64,000 bases of DNA, taken from the NCBI GenBank assembly GCA_002591745.1, contig PDLQ01000003.1:124001-188000 (forward strand). The letters run 5' to 3'. Below the pieces are notes generated by a model. The model saw nothing but the letters and a program-made list of their open reading frames with translations, had not been told where the DNA came from and did no database searches. Below, piece after piece: positions 1 to 10,560 of this stretch. Made by a program: the position numbers and the translations under genes. The DNA is from Lewinellaceae bacterium SD302 (GTDB lineage Bacteria; Bacteroidota; Bacteroidia; Chitinophagales; Saprospiraceae). Positions within the stretch are counted from its first letter, which is position 1, and each line of letters begins with the position of its first letter.

Positions 1-94
1 GTCAAAAAGAGACACCGACTAACGTAACCCCTTACCGGCTGCAAACGTTATGTCAACGTCATTTCCACCTGCTGCCGCTTGTTGCCGAATTCCC

Positions 95-102
95 TATTTT
101 TG
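95..102 (+). promoter_or_regulatory. Bacteroidota -7 element upstream of the DsbD gene
   Basis: TATTTTTG matches the Bacteroidota -7 consensus TAnnTTTG and lies 22 bases before the ATG at 125. It falls inside the longer open frame that begins at 50, which argues for the downstream start. I see no well-spaced -33 TTG, so this is a partial promoter match. Confidence 0.5.
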
Positions 103-124
103 CAGCCCTTCTAAACTTGCCGTT

Positions 125-2779
125 ATGAATTTTTTACGTTCTTACCTGCTGTTGCTTTGTCTCGCGTTATTCGCGGGCCTGGGCGCTCAGATCATTAATC
201 CCGTGAGTTGGGAAACCCGCGTGCTGCCACTCACTAATGGCGAGTATGAGTTACAGGTAGTAGCGCGGATGGACGAAGGTTGGGCCATCTACAGTCAGTA
301 CACCGAAGACGGTGGGCCGGTACCGACTACCTTGGCGTGGTCTGAAGACGGCCACTTCGAACTGCTGGGCAAGACCACCGAAGCCGGCCACAAAAAGGAA
401 GGGCTGGACGATATGTTTGGCGTGGACGTAATCAAATTCCTGAGTGACGAAGACGTGGTCTTCGGCCAGAAAATAAAGGTCTTCAAGTACGGTGAACCCA
501 TCAACGTAGTGCTGGAATACATGGCCTGCGATGACGAACAATGCCTGCCGCCTACCGAGGAATACTTCACATTTAAAGTGGATGCGCCCCTGGGAGAGAC
601 AACCAAAGATGAGGAAGCCCTAGAGCAAGTACCTCCTAATGGTGCCGTTAATGATGTTCAGGAGGAAGAGGTTTTGGCTGACAAAGTAGCAGCGCCAACG
701 CAAGACCTGACACCGGCAACTGAAGAAACAACCGAAAACACGGACAGAACACCGACCGAACTGGCCAATTTCTCCGTGACCGAACCGCCCGCCACCGAGG
801 CCGATCCCGTGACCTGGACGCTGGAGGCCACCCAATTGACCGCTACCGAATGGCTGATCGAAGCCAGCGCCGAAATTGAGCCCGAGTGGACACTTTACGG
901 TCAGGCGCTGGACCCCGATATCGGTCCGGTGCCCACTGCCTTCGTCATCGAGGAAGAGGGACTGAGTCACCTCGGGGAAGTAGCCCAGGATGCCGAGAAG
1001 CGCAAGATCGTCTTCGAAGACGTCTGGGAAGCCGAAGTGCCCAAGCTTTACGACGGCGTGATTTATAGCCAGCGTATCAAGGTGGAGCCGAATACCGAAA
1101 AGGTAAGCGGTTACATCACCTACATGGCGTGTAAAGAAGTTTGTTTACCACCGGAAGATCTTCCTTTTAGTCTGAATCTGACGGATAAAATCGCCAGCAT
1201 CGGCTACGAAGAAGAAGCCGGCAACATTGCCATTCCCCCCGTAGTAGCCCAGGGCGGCAGCGGAGAATGTAGTTTGGATTTTAACAATGAGCCGGTGGCC
1301 AACTGTAACGAGGGAGCCGCCGAAACCAAAGGAAAGAGTCTGTTTACCATTTTCGGCCTGGGCTTCCTGGGAGGGCTTTTCGCCCTGATCATGCCCTGTA
1401 TATTTCCAATGATCCCGTTAACGGTCAATTTCTTCAACAAAGGCGGTAAGGACCGCAAGGGTGGAGTAAAGTCCGCCGGTCTTTACGGATTGTTCATCTT
1501 CGGCATCTACGTGCTGCTAAGTGTCCCTTTTCACTTGGTAGAGGGCGTAAGCGCCAATATTCTCAATGACGTAGCCAGTAATGTACCCCTGAATATTTTC
1601 TTTTTCGCGGTCTTCATGTTTTTCGCCGGCAGCTTCTTTGGCTACTACGAACTGACCCTGCCCAGCAGCTGGACCAATAGCAGCGCCAGCAAGGAGAATA
1701 GCGGAGGCATCGTGGGCATCTTTTTCATGGCCCTGACCCTGGCCCTGGTTAGCTTCAGTTGTACCGGCCCGATCCTGGGTAGTTTGCTGGTGGGTACTGC
1801 CAGTGAAGGCGCAATGCCGTTGACTGCAGGAATGGCTGGATTTGGTCTGGCGCTGGCTTTGCCGTTCACTTTGTTTGCGGCTTTCCCACAGATGTTACAA
1901 GCGATGCCATCTTCGGGAGGTTGGCTCAATAGCGTAAAAGTGGTGCTTGGCTTCCTGGAAGTGGCCCTGGCCTTCAAATTCCTGAGTACCGCCGACCTGG
2001 TAGGCGAATGGGACTTCCTGAAGATCGAGTTGTTCTACGCCATCTGGATTCTCTGTTTCCTGGGTATCGCTATCTACCTCTTTGGGCTGATCAGTTTCCC
2101 CCACGATAGTAAGAATCGTAAGCCAGGACCATTGGCCTTCATTTTCGGGGCTGCCGCTATTGCTTTTGCTGGTTACCTGGTCACCGGTTATAACGTAAAC
2201 GAAGAACTCGATACCTATCACCCGCTCAGTCTAATGAGTGGATTGGCACCACCCGTGGGCCATAGCTTCCTTTATCCCAACGACTGTCCACAGGGGATTC
2301 CTTGCTTCAAGGACCTGGACGAAGGCCTGGCCTACGCCTGCGAGAATGACAAACCCGTTATGCTCGACTTTACCGGCTGGTCCTGTACCAACTGCCGGGA
2401 TATGGAAGAAAACGTTTGGAGCAAAGACGACATCCGCAACCGCCTGACCGAAGATTTTGTGCTCATCAGCCTTTACGTAGATGACCGTTCCGAATTGCCA
2501 GAAGAAGAACACCAGGTTGTCGACCGTCTGGACAGCCCCGGCAAGAAAATGACCATCAATAAAGTTGGCAAGAAATGGCATTACCTGGAGCAAAGTGTCT
2601 ACCAGAAAAGCACCCAGCCCTACTACGTCCTCATCAGCCCTGACGGACAGACGCTGAACCCCCCGGTATCTTACACCCCGGATGTTGGCGAATATGCCCA
2701 GTTCCTGGAATGCGGTTTGAGCACCTACCGGGCGCTTTCCAGCAAAGAGGGAGTATCGGTGTTGGAAAGTGGAAAGTAG
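125..2779 (+). CDS. Thiol:disulfide interchange protein, DsbD family, with duplicated N-terminal domain
   Basis: Membrane protein that carries reducing power from cytoplasmic thioredoxin to the periplasm. From ATG 125 it has a signal peptide (FLRSYLLLLCLALFAGLGAQ), then two successive nDsbD-like domains, each ending in a YMAC...CLPP cysteine pair and joined by an acidic, Thr/Pro-rich linker. An eight-helix-type DsbD membrane core follows, with Cys425 (MPCIFPM) and Cys546 (SCTGP), and then a C-terminal thioredoxin domain with WSCTNC (Cys754, Cys757). At about 884 residues it is longer than single-nDsbD homologues, and the duplication accounts for the extra length. The frame stays open back to 50, but a -7 element at 95-102 and the signal peptide favour 125. 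The family assignment is firm. The substrate (cytochrome c maturation, DsbC-like or peroxide reduction) cannot be read from the sequence. Confidence 0.93.
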   Translation: MNFLRSYLLLLCLALFAGLGAQIINPVSWETRVLPLTNGEYELQVVARMDEGWAIYSQYTEDGGPVPTTLAWSEDGHFELLGKTTEAGHKKEGLDDMFGVDVIKFLSDEDVVFGQKIKVFKYGEPINVVLEYMACDDEQCLPPTEEYFTFKVDAPLGETTKDEEALEQVPPNGAVNDVQEEEVLADKVAAPTQDLTPATEETTENTDRTPTELANFSVTEPPATEADPVTWTLEATQLTATEWLIEASAEIEPEWTLYGQALDPDIGPVPTAFVIEEEGLSHLGEVAQDAEKRKIVFEDVWEAEVPKLYDGVIYSQRIKVEPNTEKVSGYITYMACKEVCLPPEDLPFSLNLTDKIASIGYEEEAGNIAIPPVVAQGGSGECSLDFNNEPVANCNEGAAETKGKSLFTIFGLGFLGGLFALIMPCIFPMIPLTVNFFNKGGKDRKGGVKSAGLYGLFIFGIYVLLSVPFHLVEGVSANILNDVASNVPLNIFFFAVFMFFAGSFFGYYELTLPSSWTNSSASKENSGGIVGIFFMALTLALVSFSCTGPILGSLLVGTASEGAMPLTAGMAGFGLALALPFTLFAAFPQMLQAMPSSGGWLNSVKVVLGFLEVALAFKFLSTADLVGEWDFLKIELFYAIWILCFLGIAIYLFGLISFPHDSKNRKPGPLAFIFGAAAIAFAGYLVTGYNVNEELDTYHPLSLMSGLAPPVGHSFLYPNDCPQGIPCFKDLDEGLAYACENDKPVMLDFTGWSCTNCRDMEENVWSKDDIRNRLTEDFVLISLYVDDRSELPEEEHQVVDRLDSPGKKMTINKVGKKWHYLEQSVYQKSTQPYYVLISPDGQTLNPPVSYTPDVGEYAQFLECGLSTYRALSSKEGVSVLESGK

Positions 2780-2799
2780 GAATAATGATCTGATGAATC

Positions 2800-2852
2800 A
2801 ATGATGTAATGATTTAATAGGGACTGATGAGCCTATTGAATTATTACATCAT
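2800..2852. repeat. Imperfect AT-rich inverted repeat between the DsbD gene and the WYL gene
   Basis: AATGATGTAATGATTTAATA (2800-2819) is the near reverse complement of 2833-2852, with two mismatches around a 13-base loop. It lies just after the DsbD stop and covers the first codons of the longest WYL reading frame. It could act as a weak terminator. It also makes the ATG at 2827 a doubtful start. Confidence 0.55.
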
Positions 2853-2874
2853 TCACTCCTTTAATCATTACGAA

Positions 2875-3887
2875 TTGGCCACCAATAAAAACGCCCTCAT
2901 TCGCTACCGCACCATTGATCGGTGTTTGCAGAACAGTGCGCGCCGTTGGACCCTGGAGGATTTGATCGAGGCCTGTTCCGACGCTCTTTATGAATACGAG
3001 GGCAAGCACACTAATGTAAGTAAGCGGACGGTTCAACTCGACATCCAACTGCTACGTAGTGACAAACTGGGCTACAACGCCCCCATTGAGGTTTACGACC
3101 GAAAATTCTACCGTTACGCCGACCCTGACTTTTCCATTACGGATATTCCCCTGCGTAGTGATGACCTGGATGTGATCTCCGAGTCCGTGGCCATGCTGCG
3201 GCAGTTCAAGGATTTTTCGCTCTTCGCCGAATTGAATGGGGTCATCCAAAAACTGGAAGACAAGATTCACCACGAAACGGGAAAAAGCAACCCGATCATT
3301 CATTTAGAAAAGAACGAAGACCTCAAAGGTCTTGAATACCTAGACACACTCTATCAGGCGATCAGCAAGAAAATCATGCTGCGTGTGACTTATCAATCCT
3401 TCTCCGCGCGTACGCCCACTACCTTTTCTTTCGTCGGCTTCATTCTAAAAGAATATAATAATCGCTGGTTCCTGGTGGGCCGTAAGCTAGAGTACCCCAC
3501 CATTCTCACCCTGGCACTGGACCGCATCTATGCCCTCACATTGAACCTTAAAGCCGATTGCCCCAACTTCGACTTCAACGCCGATGAATATTACAAAAAC
3601 ACTTTCGGAGTAACCGTCCTGAACGAGCGGCCGGCCAAAGTGGAGTTGCTGGTCGACCGACGAAATGCACCCTACGTGCTCACCAAGCCACTCCACGCCT
3701 CTCAGCAACTGGTCAGCCGTCGAGACGATGGCAGTATCCTGATTAACCTGAGGGTACACCTGAATTATGAGTTTGAACGGCTGATCCTGGGGTTCGGAGA
3801 TTCGATTACGGTTTTGAAGCCCGCTAAATTGCGTAAGCGAATTGTGGGGAAGTTGCGGGGGGCGATCAAGAAGTATGGAGAGGATGG

Positions 3888-3891
<4 letters not shown>
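2875..3891 (+). CDS. WYL-domain transcriptional regulator
   Basis: DNA-binding regulator of the HTH plus WYL class found throughout the Bacteroidota, where the WYL fold is thought to sense a small ligand or nucleic acid. The N-terminal part (NKNALIRYRTIDRCLQ...RWTLEDLIEAC...VSKRTVQLDIQLLRS) is a winged-helix region. The C-terminal half holds the WYL-like segment (VTYQSFSARTPTTFSF...LKEYNNRWFLVGRK) and the usual Y-KNTFGV extension. Homologues typically begin MATNKNALIRY, which fits the TTG at 2875. An in-frame ATG at 2827 is possible but lies in an inverted repeat. The gene stands alone and its stop codon is part of the strong hairpin at 3888-3948. Targets are unknown. Confidence 0.85.
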
Positions 3892-5401
<1,510 letters not shown>

Positions 5402-5433
5402 TTATCGGCAAATCGCTTTTGGCGTGTTTTTGC

Positions 5434-5463
5434 TACCGGAGGGCCTTCCATTGCCCTCCGGTA
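5434..5463. terminator. Hairpin between rtcB and the rhomboid gene
   Basis: TACCGGAGGGC (5434-5444) pairs perfectly with GCCCTCCGGTA (5453-5463) around an 8-base loop, 33 bases after the rtcB stop. No T-tract follows, so termination is plausible but not certain. Confidence 0.5.
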
Positions 5464-5558
5464 ATCGTAGCCTAAACGAATACTAATCTGCCTGACTAAA
5501 CAATCTGTCCCTTCGCGGGTAACTATATACGCCCCTTCACTCGCAACTCAGGCAACGC

Positions 5559-6500
5559 ATGCTTCAATCCATTTGGGACGATATCAAGCAGGAATTCGGT
5601 TACGGCAATATGATCAAACGGATCATTATTGTTAATGTGGCTGTTTACGTAACAGTCAACCTGCTGTGGGTGATCATGATTGGCAGCTACCCGGAGTTGT
5701 ATAAAGGCATCGTACATTTTTTCTCGATGCCCAGCGACTGGCTCCACCTCTTGACACACCCCTGGGCCCCACTAACCCACATGTTCCTGCACGAAGGCTT
5801 TTTCCACATTCTCTGGAATATGCTCTTCCTGTTCTGGTTCGGCCGTATTTTCGGTGACCTGCTGGGTGATCGACGAGTGCTGCCGCTCTACCTGATCGGT
5901 GGACTGGGCGGAGCCATCTTCTATTTTCTGGCCGCTAATCTGGGCGCTGTTCCCGGCACATCCTTTGCTTTGGGGGCCAGTGCAGCCGTAATGGCCATTC
6001 TGGTGGCGGCTGGCATGACGGCACCGGATTACCAGATCCGTCTGCTTTTTCTCGGCAACGTGAAGCTAAAGTGGATCGTGGTGGCCCTGGTATTCATGAA
6101 TGTTCTCGGCACCAGAGGCATCTCCAATGTGGGGGGGGCCTGGGGGCACCTCGGGGGTATTGCTACCGGTTTCTTATTTGCTTACCGCTTACAACGTGGA
6201 AACGACATGACCGCTCCCGTAGCTCGTCTGATCGATAAGGTTACGGATTTCTACCACAGTCTACGGCAGCCCAAGCGAAAGTCACGCCCCGGACCACGGG
6301 CTGCTTACCGCCGGGGAGAAAAGGTCAAGTCCGGTTCTCGCCCCTCTTCGGCCAGTAAGAAAAGCAGCGGAAAACGTGCTCCGAAATCAGTTTCTCACCA
6401 GGAGCAGTTGGATGCTATTCTGGATAAGATCAAGGACCGGGGCTACAACAGCCTGACCCAGGAAGAAAAAGAATTTCTTTTCAACGCCAGCAATAAATAG
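5559..6500 (+). CDS. Rhomboid-family intramembrane serine protease
   Basis: Polytopic membrane protease that cleaves within or near transmembrane helices. It has about six hydrophobic segments between residues 20 and 215. The HEGFFHILWNMLFLFWFGR loop is typical of rhomboids, LGASAAVMA carries the catalytic serine, and GGAWGHLGGIATGF carries the catalytic histidine. The C-terminal third is a basic, Ser/Lys-rich cytoplasmic linker ending in a short conserved motif (QLDAILDKIKDRGYNSLTQEE), seen in many Bacteroidota rhomboids and known as DUF6576. The next gene starts 10 bases downstream, so the two are probably co-transcribed. Substrates are unknown. Confidence 0.92.
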   Translation: MLQSIWDDIKQEFGYGNMIKRIIIVNVAVYVTVNLLWVIMIGSYPELYKGIVHFFSMPSDWLHLLTHPWAPLTHMFLHEGFFHILWNMLFLFWFGRIFGDLLGDRRVLPLYLIGGLGGAIFYFLAANLGAVPGTSFALGASAAVMAILVAAGMTAPDYQIRLLFLGNVKLKWIVVALVFMNVLGTRGISNVGGAWGHLGGIATGFLFAYRLQRGNDMTAPVARLIDKVTDFYHSLRQPKRKSRPGPRAAYRRGEKVKSGSRPSSASKKSSGKRAPKSVSHQEQLDAILDKIKDRGYNSLTQEEKEFLFNASNK

Positions 6501-6509
6501 TCATTTCCG

Positions 6510-7574
6510 ATGCGCGCCATTTTCAAATGGACCGGGCGTTTTCTCACCCTCGTTACGGCTCTCGTATTGCTGGGTGGCTTCGTAGACCCCAGGAACTTCT
6601 GGCTGCCGGCCGTTTTCGGTCCTGGCTTACCGCTTTTACTTTTTCTAACCACGGCCTTACTGATCTATCTGGCTTACCGGCGAAAATGGAAAGAGGCCGT
6701 ATTTCCACTATCAGTCATTTTGTTGGCCGTGCCGAGTTGGCAAAAAACCATTGCCTTCAATTCAGCAAAAGAAGCCCTGGCCGACGACGACGTAAACCGG
6801 CTTGGCGTAATAACCGCCAACTTATCCTCTCTCAAATCTCCCGAAGACAACTACCCCATCAACGAAGCGGCCGTCATCAAACTGGCCAAGCGGTTGAGTG
6901 ACCAGGACTTCCTGCTCGTGCAGGAGTACAGTTATCCTACAACGGACTGGCGCAGCAGCAAACTGAAAAAATTTGGCCGTTACGATTACCTGATGAAGCC
7001 CAAGGACGGGCGAATGGGTATTTTTTCCCGCTACCCGCTCACTTACGTAAGTGAAGATTTTCCCCATAATTCAGTAAATGGCTACCTGGTAGCCGATGCC
7101 AAGACGCCCCACGGGACGATTCGCCTCATCAATGTACATTTTCTCAGCAACCGGGTCACCGGACTAGCCAATACCATCAGTAAAGAGGGCAAATTGCGCG
7201 ACGGCGGCACTTGGGACAAAGTGAAAAATATGTTCGGTCGCTACGGTCGGGCTTCGGCCCTGCGTTGTGAGCAGGCGGAGGACGTAGCCAGGATCGTTGC
7301 TCAAAGTCCACACCCCTGTATCGTCGCCGGAGATTTCAATGATGTGCCAGCTTCTTACCCCTACCGTATCCTGGTTGACCAGACCGAACTACAAGACAGT
7401 TGGATCGAGGCCGGGGTGGGACTGGGCCGCACTTTCGACGGGGCCCTGCCGGGGCTAAGAATCGATTACGTGCTTACCGATCCGGTTTTCAGCGTACGTA
7501 GCGTTAAACGGGAGGTCAGCGGTCATTCGGACCATCATCCGTTGAGGGTCGAAATGATTATGGCCAGGAATTAG
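6510..7574 (+). CDS. Membrane-anchored endonuclease/exonuclease/phosphatase-family protein
   Basis: Three hydrophobic helices in the first 85 residues precede an EEP (DNase I-like) domain. Visible motifs are GVITANL, LVQEYS, INVHFLSN, the metal-binding AGDFNDVP and the terminal SGHSDHHPLRVE. The active site would face the periplasm. The family includes nucleases and phosphodiesterases acting on lipids or sugar phosphates, so the substrate cannot be named. It follows the rhomboid gene by 10 bases, and the pair forms a likely operon. The reading frame is intact with all catalytic motifs. Confidence 0.88.
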   Translation: MRAIFKWTGRFLTLVTALVLLGGFVDPRNFWLPAVFGPGLPLLLFLTTALLIYLAYRRKWKEAVFPLSVILLAVPSWQKTIAFNSAKEALADDDVNRLGVITANLSSLKSPEDNYPINEAAVIKLAKRLSDQDFLLVQEYSYPTTDWRSSKLKKFGRYDYLMKPKDGRMGIFSRYPLTYVSEDFPHNSVNGYLVADAKTPHGTIRLINVHFLSNRVTGLANTISKEGKLRDGGTWDKVKNMFGRYGRASALRCEQAEDVARIVAQSPHPCIVAGDFNDVPASYPYRILVDQTELQDSWIEAGVGLGRTFDGALPGLRIDYVLTDPVFSVRSVKREVSGHSDHHPLRVEMIMARN

Positions 7575-8022
7575 CTATTTAATATCACAGGATACTTTTA
7601 TCCGCTTTCGTGAGCTTGTTACATTGATGGAATCATGAATACACTGCTCTCTTTACTCCACTGGGGTTTCGTCATTTTTTCAGGCGCTGTTCTGTTTATT
7701 GGTTTGAATTCCATCCATACTCAAACACCAACTTATGAAAGTAACGACGCTCTTTATTGGCAATACGTCCGGCGATCTTTCGGTCAATCAAAACCGTACA
7801 CGCCATTCTTACGGAGAAGTTATAATTGCTCCCGAGGAGGAAGGCTTTGGGTTGGGTTACTTACCTTGTCACTTTACCCGCGGTGATCGCTGTAAGCTCC
7901 TCGGAGTTGAATCCAAAATACCGCTGCGCTGAAACACCCCCCCATTTGCGTGTACGCACGTTTGGCAAACTAATGATCTATTTCTATACTCTACGTTGTA
8001 CACAACATAAATATACAACCTT
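7575..8022 (+). other. Gene-poor stretch with possible decayed membrane-protein fragment
   Basis: No convincing intact gene. A frame at 7635-7886 begins with a hydrophobic segment (LLSLLHWGFVIFSGAVLFIGL) and then loses protein-like character. A second hydrophobic run (WVTYLVTLPAVIAV) appears in another frame near 7847-7888, as if one small membrane-protein gene had been frameshifted. I do not recognise a family. The segment ends in a copy of the dispersed module at 7871-7909 and precedes an AT-rich gene, so it looks like an insertion boundary. Confidence 0.35.
7871..7909 (+). repeat. Copy of dispersed module B (ACTTTACC...GGTGATCG...CCTCGGAGTTG)
   Basis: ACTTTACCCGCGGTGATCGC followed by CTCCTCGGAGTTG has the same layout as 58491-58530 and as the reverse complement of 13233-13268. 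It lies in non-coding DNA just ahead of the VOC gene. Confidence 0.65.
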
Positions 8023-8532
8023 ATGAAAGATACAAAATATCCCAAATCATTTTCACATATTGGCATTACAGTACCTGACATTCACAAAGCTGTAAACTTC
8101 TATGAAGAAGTTATGGGTTGGTATGTAATCATGAAACCATCTACTGTAAAAAAAGAACGTGATACTGCAATTGGACAAATGTGTATTGATGTTTTTGGAG
8201 AGAATTGGGAAGAGTTTGAAATTGCGCATATGTCAACATCTGACGGAATTGGAATTGAACTCTTTTCTTTCCCTCACGGAATTAAAGAAGCACCTGATTT
8301 TAATCCGTTTAATACGGGACTATTTCACTTTTGTGTTCAGGATCCAGATATTGAAAGTCTGACTAAAAAAATAGTTGAGGCTGGTGGAAAACAGAGAATG
8401 CCGATAAGAGAATATTATCCAAATGAGAAACCCTATAAAATGGTATACGTACAAGACCCATTTGGAATCGTATTTGAAATCTATACTCACAGCTACGAAT
8501 TGACTTATTCTTCAGGCGCATACCAAGAGTAA
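8023..8532 (+). CDS. VOC-superfamily (glyoxalase/bleomycin-resistance fold) protein
   Basis: 169-residue protein with two beta-alpha-beta-beta-beta modules. Candidate metal ligands of the vicinal oxygen chelate fold are His in FSHIGITVPD, Glu in GIGIELFSFPHG, His in LFHFCVQD and Glu in GIVFEIYTHSYE. Members act as lyases, dioxygenases or resistance proteins, so the substrate is open. The gene is much richer in A+T than its neighbours (8161-8220 has 21 G+C in 60 bases) and uses AT-ending codons. It is flanked by a decayed stretch and dispersed repeats, which suggests recent horizontal acquisition. The reading frame is intact. Confidence 0.88.
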   Translation: MKDTKYPKSFSHIGITVPDIHKAVNFYEEVMGWYVIMKPSTVKKERDTAIGQMCIDVFGENWEEFEIAHMSTSDGIGIELFSFPHGIKEAPDFNPFNTGLFHFCVQDPDIESLTKKIVEAGGKQRMPIREYYPNEKPYKMVYVQDPFGIVFEIYTHSYELTYSSGAYQE

Positions 8533-8623
8533 AAACTGAATACAACAATGGGTATAGTATTCATTGACAACAAAAGTTGGCAACGCTACATTTGCTCGAT
8601 CGTTAACTTCTCTTTCTAACTAT

Positions 8624-8636
8624 CAAAGTAGCAATG
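8624..8636 (-). repeat. Dispersed 13-base motif A (exact copy)
   Basis: CAAAGTAGCAATG on the plus strand, ending 6 bases before the VWA start codon. It is one of eight exact copies of this motif or its complement in the window. Confidence 0.7.
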
Positions 8637-8642
8637 CCATAA

Positions 8643-9755
8643 ATGCAAACAAGAGCCGACGACACCAGTGGAAACCAAGCCTTACGCAAATGGCGACTGA
8701 TCCTGGGCCGCGAAGCAGACCCAGACGGGCAAGCAGAACCCAGCGGCAGTGACGCCGGTATGGACGATACCCTGGAAGCGCTCTACAACAGCGACCGTAA
8801 AGCAGGACTGGGCAGCTCGTCCCCCAATGTAAACCGCTGGCTGGGAGATATTCGTAAGTACTTCCCAACCGAAGTAGTGCAACTCTTGCAACGCGATGCC
8901 CTGGACCGCCTGGGACTGGAACAAATGCTGCTGGAACCGGAATTACTGGAAACCATTGAGGCGGACGTCCACCTGGTCGGCACCCTGTTGAGTTTAAAAA
9001 ATCTATTGCCAGAGCGCAGTAAGGAAACTGCGCGCATGGTGGTGGAGAAAGTAGTGAAGGAAATCGAAAAGAAACTGCGCCAGCCCCTGGAGCAGGCCGT
9101 ACGCGGCCAAATGCGAAAAGCCGCCCGCAACCGCCGTCCCCGCCACGAGGATATTGACTGGCACCAAACCATCCGTGTAAACCTGAAACACTACCAGCCG
9201 GAACACCGGACCGTGTTACCCGTGGAACTACGGGGGAAAAACCGGAACAGGCGTAGTCTAAAGCACGTCATTCTGCTGGTTGATCAATCGGGCAGTATGG
9301 CCAGTTCCGTAGTTTATGCCGGGGTCTTTTCCTGTATATTGGCCAGTCTGCCGAGCGTGAAGACCCACGTGGTCGCTTTCGATACCAGTGTGGTGGACCT
9401 GACGGAGACTTTACCCGACCCGATCGAGTTGCTGTTTGCTCTCCAATTAGGCGGCGGTACGGATATCGGGCGCGCCCTGCAATACGCCGAGGGACTGAAT
9501 GGCACTCCACGCGACACCGTACTGATCCTGATCAGCGACCTCTTTGAAGGTGGCTCGATCGCCAAGATGATGCAGAGTGTGCAGCGGCTGGTGAATTCCG
9601 GATTGAAGTTTGTTCCCTTGCTGGCCCTGAGTGACGAGGGTGCGCCGGCCTACGACCAGGAAGTAGCCGGTTACCTGACGGAAATGGGGCTGGAGCCTTT
9701 CGCCTGTACGCCAGAGGCTTTTCCGGATCTTTTGGCACGGGCTTTGTACGGTTAG
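8643..9755 (+). CDS. VWA-domain protein (CoxE-like)
   Basis: 370 residues. The first 200 are charged, helical and of no family I can name. The C-terminal half is a von Willebrand A domain with a complete MIDAS: DQSGSM at residues 214-219, GGGTDIG further on and LISDLFEGG. Relatives in Bacteroidota and Actinobacteria are usually encoded beside a MoxR-type AAA ATPase and SWIM or DUF5682 proteins. None of those is here, so this copy stands alone or its partners lie elsewhere. It probably works as a cytoplasmic metal-dependent scaffold. The gene is preceded by motif A and followed 25 bases later by ksgA in the same direction. Confidence 0.8.
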   Translation: MQTRADDTSGNQALRKWRLILGREADPDGQAEPSGSDAGMDDTLEALYNSDRKAGLGSSSPNVNRWLGDIRKYFPTEVVQLLQRDALDRLGLEQMLLEPELLETIEADVHLVGTLLSLKNLLPERSKETARMVVEKVVKEIEKKLRQPLEQAVRGQMRKAARNRRPRHEDIDWHQTIRVNLKHYQPEHRTVLPVELRGKNRNRRSLKHVILLVDQSGSMASSVVYAGVFSCILASLPSVKTHVVAFDTSVVDLTETLPDPIELLFALQLGGGTDIGRALQYAEGLNGTPRDTVLILISDLFEGGSIAKMMQSVQRLVNSGLKFVPLLALSDEGAPAYDQEVAGYLTEMGLEPFACTPEAFPDLLARALYG

Positions 9756-9780
9756 TCCTACCTTAGAACAAATAATTAGC

Positions 9781-10557
9781 ATGCGCGCAAAGAAATCATA
9801 CGGTCAGCATTTCCTGAACAACGAACACTACGCGGCCAATATCGCCGCCGGCCTGGAACTGACCGATCAATACGAGCGCGTGCTGGAGGTCGGTCCCGGG
9901 CAAGGTTTCCTGACCAAGCACTTGTTGGAAAGGCGAGACGATTTTGAGCTGACCGTCATCGATGCCGACCGCGACATGGCGCACCACATCAAGCGCAACT
10001 TCAAGGAGCTGGAGGGTCGGATCATCCTGAAAGACTTCCTGAAGTTGAAGATGGCTGAGGAATTCGACGGGGAGTTCGGTCTGATCGGTAATTTCCCCTA
10101 CAATATCAGTAGCCAGATCATGTTCAAAATGATGGACAACTACCGGATGATCCCGGAGATGGTGGGTATGTTCCAAAAAGAAGTGGCCGACCGGATTCTG
10201 GCTGGCCCGGGAAGTAAAACTTATGGCGTACTCGGCGTCCTGGTACAAGCTCGTTATAGCGGCAAGCTGATGTTCAACGTTGGCCGGGGCAATTTCAGTC
10301 CGCCACCCAAGGTGCAGTCTGCCGTCATTCGCTGCGAGCGCTTGCCGGAACCCCTGGTGCCGGATGAACACTACGGTAATTATAAACGCGTGGTCAAGGC
10401 TGCTTTCAATCAACGCCGCAAGATGATGCGCAACAGCCTCAAAGGCATCCTGCCGAGCGAACAGCTAATGGATGACGAATTCTTTCAGCGCCGGCCGGAG
10501 CAGGTGAGCGTAGCGGAATTCGTGGAATTGGCGATGCAGTTAGAGGTCAGGAATTAG
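9781..10557 (+). CDS. rsmA: 16S rRNA (adenine1518-N6/adenine1519-N6)-dimethyltransferase
   Basis: KsgA/RsmA dimethylates two adjacent adenines in the 3' hairpin of 16S rRNA during late 30S assembly. Features are KKSYGQHFLNN at the N-terminus, the SAM-binding LEVGPGQGFLT, VIDADRDM, the catalytic NFPYNISSQIMFKM, and the C-terminal QRRKMMRNSL. Length (258 residues) is normal and all motifs are intact. Strand and spacing allow read-through from the VWA gene. It converges on the FKBP gene across a repeat-rich gap. Confidence 0.96.
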   Translation: MRAKKSYGQHFLNNEHYAANIAAGLELTDQYERVLEVGPGQGFLTKHLLERRDDFELTVIDADRDMAHHIKRNFKELEGRIILKDFLKLKMAEEFDGEFGLIGNFPYNISSQIMFKMMDNYRMIPEMVGMFQKEVADRILAGPGSKTYGVLGVLVQARYSGKLMFNVGRGNFSPPPKVQSAVIRCERLPEPLVPDEHYGNYKRVVKAAFNQRRKMMRNSLKGILPSEQLMDDEFFQRRPEQVSVAEFVELAMQLEVRN

Positions 10558-10560
10558 GAC

